Shown here: positions 37,992 through 42,774 of the stretch, in pieces
How positions within the stretch are numbered: position 1 is the first letter of the stretch
Layout of the letters: each line of letters starts with the position of its first letter
Virus record (IMG/VR): IMGVR_UViG_3300030328_003769
Coordinates: 1 to 42,774 of that record
Direction: 5' to 3' (one strand)
DNA length: 42,774 nucleotides
Origin: a virus
Position numbers and translations under genes: made by a program
Notes under the pieces: model-generated
Database searches by the model: none
Told to the model about the DNA's origin: nothing
Seen by the model: the letters and a program-made list of their open reading frames with translations, nothing else

Positions 37992-38769
37992 AATATTTAT
38001 TGGCACTCCTTGTTATGGTGGAATGATAACGGCAGACTATTTTAAAAGTTGCATGCAACTTACTGCAGTAGCGGCTACAAATAAAGTTGAACTACAGTTT
38101 GGTACAATTGGTAATGAATCTTTAATTACAAGAGCAAGAAATACGTTAGTGCAGTTGTTTATGGATGATGAGCAATATACTCATCTTTTGTTTATAGATG
38201 CTGACATATCTTTTGATCCTAATACAGTAATGAGAATGATAGATTTAGATGAAGAGATTGTTACAGGTGTATATCCTAGAAAAACAATTGATTGGGGTAA
38301 AGTTAAAGTAAAAGTATTAGAAAATCCTGATATACCTGAAGATGCTTTGTTAGCCTCTGCTTTACAATATAATTTAAATGTAGTTAGCCCTGAAAAAATT
38401 GAAGTTAAAAAAGGATTTATAGAAGTATTAGATGGGGCTACAGGTTTTATGTTAATAAAAAGAAGTGTTTTTAAAAAAATGGCTTTAGCTTATCCTGAGT
38501 TAAAATTTATACCAGATCAACATATTGGTTCTCCACATGACAAAACATTTGATTATCATAGCACATCTAAGTGGAATTATACTTTTTTTGATACAATGAT
38601 AGATCCTGAAACAAAAAGATATTTGTCTGAAGACTATGCTTTTTGTCGATTATGGCAGAAAATAGGTGGTAAAGTTTATGCTGACATAGTAAGTGGTCTT
38701 ACTCATTACGGTAATTACTCATTCAAGGGTAATGTAGGCACTCAATTCTTGCCACAAAACAATAAATAA
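37984..38769 (+). CDS. GT-A-type glycosyltransferase, 261 aa
   Basis: Nucleotide-sugar-binding start IKIFIGTPCYGGM, a catalytic DxD in FIDADISF (72-74), then GVYPRKTIDWG and LDGATGFMLIKRSVF, all usual in phage family 2-like glycosyltransferases. It would transfer a sugar to DNA bases, a virion protein or host glycan. Its start overlaps oxygenase 3, which suggests that hydroxylation may create the acceptor site, though this is inference. Confidence 0.85.
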   Translation: MIKIFIGTPCYGGMITADYFKSCMQLTAVAATNKVELQFGTIGNESLITRARNTLVQLFMDDEQYTHLLFIDADISFDPNTVMRMIDLDEEIVTGVYPRKTIDWGKVKVKVLENPDIPEDALLASALQYNLNVVSPEKIEVKKGFIEVLDGATGFMLIKRSVFKKMALAYPELKFIPDQHIGSPHDKTFDYHSTSKWNYTFFDTMIDPETKRYLSEDYAFCRLWQKIGGKVYADIVSGLTHYGNYSFKGNVGTQFLPQNNK

Positions 38770-38785
38770 TTTAGTATACCTCGAC

Positions 38786-40624
38786 ATGAAATTAGTCGAT
38801 TTAAAATTCCTACCCGGTATAGATAAACAAGATACTGCTTATTCAGCAGGTGATCAAAGAAAATATGTTGATTCTAATTTTGTAAGATTTCACTACGGTA
38901 AACCAGAAAGATGGGGTGGCTGGTCATATCTTAGTCAACAATCTATAGTGGGCGTGGTCCGTGATACACATTCCTGGGTAAGTTTAAATGGCACTAGGTA
39001 TCTTGCTTTAGGTACCGATAGGAAATTATATTTATATACTGATGGGTCAATCATTGACATTACCCCTTTAAGAGAAACACAAGCCTTAACTAATCCTTTT
39101 ACAACTAATGGAAGTACAACAGTCACAGTAACTGATTCAAATCATGGAGCTAAAAAAGGAGACTTTGTAACATTTGACTCTTTTTCAGCAATTGACGGTT
39201 TAGACATGAACAACGAGTTTGAGGTAATTACAGTTCCTTCTGCAAATACTTTTACGGTAACTCACACAGGCACAGCCTCTGGATCTACGTCAGGTGGTGG
39301 AGGTTCAGGTAATGCTAAATATCAAATTAATGTTGGTCCTGCTAATTCTACTTACGGTTATGGGTGGGGAACATCTACTTGGGGGACTAGCACTTGGAAT
39401 ACAGCTAGATCCTCTTCTAATGTTGTACTAGATTCGAGAAGTTGGTCATTAGATAATTTTGGTGAAGACCTAATTGCTACCGTTTTAAATGGTGGTACTT
39501 TTATTTGGGACACTTCTTCTGGTACATCTAACAGAGCCACTGCATTATCAAACGCGCCAACTGCATCACGTTTTAATTTAGTATCTACTGATACAAGACA
39601 CTTGCTTTTATTTGGAACAGAAACAACGGTGGGGGATACTTCAACTCAAGATGATTTACTTTTTAGATTTTCTGATAGAGAAGATGCAACAGATTATACA
39701 CCAGTAGCTACAAACGAAGCTGGATCACTTAGAATTACAGACGGCTCTAAAATTATGGGCGCTGTTAAATCAGCTGGTCAACTGCTTGTTTGGACAGATA
39801 CGTCTATGCATGGTATTCAATTTGTAGGAACACCTTTTACTTTTGGTCTTAGACAATTAGGTGCTAACTGTGGATTAATAGCACAACACGCAGCTATTGA
39901 GGTAAGTGGTAGATCATATTGGATGTCTGATGACGCTTTTTATATGTTTGATGGTGTTGTCAAAAAAATGCCATGTTCTGTTCAAGATTATGTTTTTGAT
40001 GATTTAAGTTATGTTAATAGAACAGAAATAGCATGTGGTATAAACACGGCTTTTAATGAAATTATTTGGTATTATCCTTCAAGTACTTCTACACAGATAG
40101 ACAGAGCTGTTGCTTATAATTATTTAGAAAATACTTGGTATACTTTAAATTTACCACGAACAACGTGGCTCGGTGCTTATGTTTATGAAAATCCTATTGC
40201 TACAGAATATAGCACATCTCTTACCTCAAACGTTTCTACAATTTTAGGAGTAACAGCAGGAGCTTCTTATATTTATGAACATGAATCTGGCAATAATCAA
40301 GCAGACGGCACAGCTATTTCTGCTTTTTTAACTACAGGATCTATTGAGATTGCGGACGGTGATGAGCTTATGTCTGTAAGTAAATTAGTACCTGATTTTG
40401 ATAATTTAACTAATAATATGACAGCTACTTTGACTTTAGAACAATATCCACAATCTGCAGCTAACGTAACTACAACAGGCACTATAAGTAGCACAACTGA
40501 AAAAATTAATGTAAGAGGAAGAGGAAGAGCGGTTAAAATTAAATATGAGACAAACACTATTAATGATACAGCTTGGAGACTTGGATCAACAAAATTACAA
40601 CTTAGACCAGACGGAAGAAGATAA
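38786..40624 (+). CDS. Putative tail/stabilisation protein, beta-propeller-like, 612 aa
   Basis: N-terminal LPGIDKQDTAY and VDSNFVRFHYGKPERWGGW are typical of a protein family of marine podoviruses placed near tail genes. Several repeated beta-like blades follow (Trp/Gly-rich WGTSTWGTSTW near 195-205). It could stabilise packaged DNA or close the head-tail channel, as P22 gp10 does, but the match is only suggestive. A three-unit heptad repeat is at 38950-38970. Confidence 0.55.
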   Translation: MKLVDLKFLPGIDKQDTAYSAGDQRKYVDSNFVRFHYGKPERWGGWSYLSQQSIVGVVRDTHSWVSLNGTRYLALGTDRKLYLYTDGSIIDITPLRETQALTNPFTTNGSTTVTVTDSNHGAKKGDFVTFDSFSAIDGLDMNNEFEVITVPSANTFTVTHTGTASGSTSGGGGSGNAKYQINVGPANSTYGYGWGTSTWGTSTWNTARSSSNVVLDSRSWSLDNFGEDLIATVLNGGTFIWDTSSGTSNRATALSNAPTASRFNLVSTDTRHLLLFGTETTVGDTSTQDDLLFRFSDREDATDYTPVATNEAGSLRITDGSKIMGAVKSAGQLLVWTDTSMHGIQFVGTPFTFGLRQLGANCGLIAQHAAIEVSGRSYWMSDDAFYMFDGVVKKMPCSVQDYVFDDLSYVNRTEIACGINTAFNEIIWYYPSSTSTQIDRAVAYNYLENTWYTLNLPRTTWLGAYVYENPIATEYSTSLTSNVSTILGVTAGASYIYEHESGNNQADGTAISAFLTTGSIEIADGDELMSVSKLVPDFDNLTNNMTATLTLEQYPQSAANVTTTGTISSTTEKINVRGRGRAVKIKYETNTINDTAWRLGSTKLQLRPDGRR

Positions 40625-40791
40625 TGGCAAAAATTAATATTACTAGATTACCTAACGCTACACCAGAGTATGACCAAAATCAGTTTGATCAAATGATACA
40701 ATTACTTGAACAAATTGTTTTTTTATTAAATTCAAATTATCAACAAGATTTAAGAGAAGACGCACAACAGGAGGCATTTTTCCTTGGCTAA
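40624..40791 (+). CDS. Small protein, 55 aa
   Basis: Found by hand translation; its ATG overlaps the previous stop (TAATG). Contains FDQMIQLLEQIVFLLNSNYQQ, probably an amphipathic helix, and overlaps the next gene. Function unknown. Confidence 0.55.
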   Translation: MAKINITRLPNATPEYDQNQFDQMIQLLEQIVFLLNSNYQQDLREDAQQEAFFLG

Positions 40792-41146
40792 TACATTTAA
40801 AAGTAACATGTTAGACGTTACAACAACTGGTCTAACCACTTTCATAACTGTTCCAACAGCTGACGCTGGAGCATCTCCACCAGTTCCTCCTACAACATTT
40901 GTTGTTAAATCTATTTTAGTTTGTAATGATTCAGCTAATACCACTCTTCTTGATATAGAAGTTTTAAGGTCATCAGCTACTTTTGAAATATTTAAAGAGA
41001 AAAGCCTTGCCACAAAAACAACAACAGAATTATTAGAACAGCCATTAATTTTACAGGAAAGTGATGTTATGAAAGTACAAGCTAACGCAGCAAACCAAGT
41101 TCATATAACAGCAAGTTATATGCAAGTAACGAAAGGACAGTTATAA
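40784..41146 (+). CDS. Small tail-region protein, 120 aa
   Basis: TTG start with GGAGG about 9 bases upstream. Beta-rich sequence (TFVVKSILVCNDSANTTLLDIEVL) with a flexible ASPPVPPTT loop. Such proteins are often next to the stabilisation gene in marine phages and may be head-tail or tail components; exact role unknown. Confidence 0.6.
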   Translation: MANTFKSNMLDVTTTGLTTFITVPTADAGASPPVPPTTFVVKSILVCNDSANTTLLDIEVLRSSATFEIFKEKSLATKTTTELLEQPLILQESDVMKVQANAANQVHITASYMQVTKGQL

Positions 41147-41150
41147 ACTT

Positions 41151-41681
41151 TTGATAGAAAGTATAAAAATTTTACAGCTTCCAACTGAAATTATTGATGA
41201 ACTAGAGAATTGGAAAAAAGAATGTGATAAAATTAAAAATCACAAATTAAGTGATTTAAAATCTCACGACAACGTAGGTACATCAACAAATTATTATCAA
41301 ACAAGTGTGCCTGAAAATTTAGTTAGTTCTTCTTATTGGCTTGCTTTCACATTACGGTCATGTGCTAAACTATTTTTAGGTAGTCACAGAGATTATTTTA
41401 TTAGAAAATGGGATGGTCACTTTGATAATTATGATGTTTGGATAAATTATTCTTATAAAGGTAATTATAACCCAAAGCACAAACACAGTGGTTTTTTATC
41501 TGGCATTATTTATCTTAACAATCAAGAGGATACAGTTTTTCCAAACAATAATTTTAAGTATAGAGGAGAAAAAGGTGATATGTTGTTATTTCCATCAGAC
41601 ACTCTTCATCAAGTAAATGTTCAAGAAAAAGATTATGAGAGAGTTACATTTGCTTTTAACATTAATAGGAGAGATATATGA
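41151..41681 (+). CDS. 2OG-Fe(II) oxygenase 4, 176 aa
   Basis: Core NPKHKHSGFLSGIIYL (metal site with His-X-His rather than the standard HxD), distal His in SDTLHQVNV, Arg in YERVTFAFNIN. No ATG is available near the start; a TTG at 41151 is the best start though its ribosome-binding site is poorly spaced. Substrate unknown. Confidence 0.75.
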   Translation: MIESIKILQLPTEIIDELENWKKECDKIKNHKLSDLKSHDNVGTSTNYYQTSVPENLVSSSYWLAFTLRSCAKLFLGSHRDYFIRKWDGHFDNYDVWINYSYKGNYNPKHKHSGFLSGIIYLNNQEDTVFPNNNFKYRGEKGDMLLFPSDTLHQVNVQEKDYERVTFAFNINRRDI

Positions 41682-42277
41682 ATGATTCAAAACTTAACTT
41701 ACATTCTTTTTTTATTACCCCTGTGTTTTCATTTCCTTTAGAGGGTTATTTACATTTAAAAGATGAAATAATTGAATTCAAAAAAGAAGATCAAATAGGT
41801 GTAAAAGGTAGAAGTACTAATGGAGGCTGGCACAGTAAAGATAATTTACACACACATCCAAGTTTTAGTGAATTAAAAAGTGAAATATTTAATTTTGCTG
41901 ATGAGGCTTTTGTACATTTAGGAGTACAACAACATTACTCACCTGAAATAACAGGGATGTGGGGTATAATTAATCCTCCGGGATCCAGTAACAGATTACA
42001 TAATCACCCTTACAATTTTTTGTCTGGCGTATATTATTTACAAGTTCCAGAGGACAGTGGACAAATAATTTTTCATGATCCTAAAGCTCAAGCAGAAGTT
42101 TTATCACCTCCAAAAGTAGAAAATCATAGTATTCACGTAGCTCACAGAGTTAATTTTAAACCACAAAACGGAACTTTATTGTTATTTCCTTCTTATTTAA
42201 ACCATGAAGTAGAGGAAAATAATTCACAAGACGATAGAATTGTAGTAAGTTTCAATATTAATTTTACAAGGAGATAA
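41678..42277 (+). CDS. 2OG-Fe(II) oxygenase 5, 199 aa
   Basis: Family 2OG-FeII_Oxy_5: NGGWHSKDNLHTHPSF, the metal site in NRLHNHPYNFLSGVYYL (His-X-His type), distal His in SYLNHEVEENN, Arg near DDRIVVSFNINF. Overlaps the previous gene by four bases (ATGA). Substrate unknown. Confidence 0.85.
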   Translation: MNDSKLNLHSFFITPVFSFPLEGYLHLKDEIIEFKKEDQIGVKGRSTNGGWHSKDNLHTHPSFSELKSEIFNFADEAFVHLGVQQHYSPEITGMWGIINPPGSSNRLHNHPYNFLSGVYYLQVPEDSGQIIFHDPKAQAEVLSPPKVENHSIHVAHRVNFKPQNGTLLLFPSYLNHEVEENNSQDDRIVVSFNINFTRR

Positions 42278-42279
42278 AA

Positions 42280-42531
42280 ATGCCGATTGTCGAACCAGCA
42301 GAATTACTCGGTCATATTACGACCGAAGATGGAAGAAGAATTCCACACTATAAAGTAAAAACAGAGACTACAATTACACACGTTGATACAGGTGCCGAGT
42401 ATGAATCAGAAGCTGCAGCTCAAGCTGATGTTGATAATCCAGGAACATCTACAACAGCCGAGAAAATTAGAAGAGATATAAAAGTATTTGCTCCTTCCCT
42501 AGCAGACATGTTAGGTGAAACACCTGAATAA
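42280..42531 (+). CDS. Small acidic phage protein, 83 aa
   Basis: Acidic protein with a THVDTGAEYESEAAAQADVDNP repeat-like segment and a helical C-terminus ending LADMLGETPE. AAGGAGATAAAA precedes the ATG. A common small gene near marine phage tail clusters, no known activity. Its stop is directly next to the convergent stop at 42532. Confidence 0.6.
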   Translation: MPIVEPAELLGHITTEDGRRIPHYKVKTETTITHVDTGAEYESEAAAQADVDNPGTSTTAEKIRRDIKVFAPSLADMLGETPE

Positions 42532-42765
42532 TTAAGCGCTACAAGCCTCACATTCCATATCAGAATCTAAACCAGTTACCATAACTGTTGCATCTGAGTT
42601 GTGTGGTTTTCCTTGAATTGTATGTATATGAGAAACTTTTTTGTGTTCTAATACTTCTTTTTGTAACTTTTCATTATCTCTTTCCACTGCTAATAAACGT
42701 TCGTGGTAACGACTCACCTTATCAGCAAGGGTAGCTATAGCCTTCAATACTTCTTGATTTTCCAT
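42532..42765 (-). CDS. Small coiled-coil protein with C-terminal Cys pair, 77 aa
   Basis: N-terminal coiled coil (KVSRYHERLLAVERDNEKLQKEVLEHKK) and a C-terminal tail with CEAC. GGAGATATT precedes the ATG at 42765. It is the last gene of a minus-strand operon that lies mainly beyond the right edge. If the genome is circular, that operon would include the capsid gene that leaves the left edge. Confidence 0.6.
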   Translation of the reverse strand: MENQEVLKAIATLADKVSRYHERLLAVERDNEKLQKEVLEHKKVSHIHTIQGKPHNSDATVMVTGLDSDMECEACSA

Positions 42766-42774
42766 AATATCTCC

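Noticed and set aside
1-42774. Prophage integration genes
   Set aside because: No integrase, excisionase or clear attachment site was recognised; the leucine in the polymerase and the small regulator alone do not prove a temperate lifestyle.

Overview
The window is 42.8 kb of an AT-rich (about one third G+C by eye), gene-dense tailed-phage genome. No host genes, rRNA, integrase, CRISPR array or convincing tRNA was seen. The protein set (P22-type portal, large and small terminase, scaffold-like protein, injection-type virion proteins, no tape measure or sheath) suggests a podovirus-like member of Caudoviricetes. The low G+C, the many 2-oxoglutarate/Fe(II) oxygenases, and ribosome-binding sites of the form AGAAAGGA, which match the 3' tail of alphaproteobacterial 16S rRNA, suggest a marine alphaproteobacterial host such as a SAR11-like bacterium. 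The host is an inference.

Layout. (1) 1-9409, minus strand: packaging, head and lysis operon, read right to left as TerL, a 496-aa virion protein, portal, four small proteins, a small membrane protein, holin, lysozyme, a coiled-coil protein, a GroES-like co-chaperonin, a scaffold-like protein and a 154-aa head-region protein. The next gene, probably the major capsid protein, starts at position 4 and lies outside the window. (2) 9410-16.0 kb: accessory and early region of short genes on both strands with a divergent promoter hub near 14.2 kb. It carries a VRR-NUC-like nuclease, an HNH nuclease, a Cys-rich RHxxxGD protein and many small unknowns. (3) 16.0-17.0 kb: TerS, then about 460 bp of non-coding DNA with TGTAACA iterons and strong hairpins. 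(4) 17.0-18.7 kb, minus: small zinc-finger, membrane and exported proteins and a 57-aa ribbon-helix-helix regulator. (5) 18.7-27.4 kb: replication module of family A polymerase, DUF6378-like protein, UvrD-like helicase, archaeo-eukaryotic-type primase, ssDNA-binding-like protein, SNF2 helicase (plus strand) and a PD-(D/E)XK nuclease. (6) 27.4-35.8 kb, minus: virion and injection-type proteins. (7) 36.0-42.5 kb, plus: five 2OG-Fe(II) oxygenases, a glycosyltransferase and tail or stabilisation proteins, converging on a minus gene at the right edge.

Three patterns stand out that ordinary gene calls do not explain. First, an [A/T]TATGGGAT[A/T] motif occurs seven times in intergenic or promoter positions between 10.5 and 18.5 kb, one copy inside the apparently leaderless promoter of the small ribbon-helix-helix gene; this looks like a regulon or a phage-specific promoter class. 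Second, several early genes have structured 5' leaders. The largest (14314-14559) has a duplicated strand that could pair alternatively, and another hairpin carries an 8-nt complement of its own downstream ribosome-binding site. Third, a dispersed repeat family is built from 7-bp units with CNNG at fixed phase (for example GTTCATG, ATCCGTG). It is scattered through coding and non-coding DNA, including TerL, the polymerase, the helicase and the portal.

Several genes shorter than 60 codons were found by hand translation at 2882, 9560, 10888, 11020, 15368, 15492, 15835, 17711, 18295 and 40624. Several starts were moved to better ribosome-binding sites.
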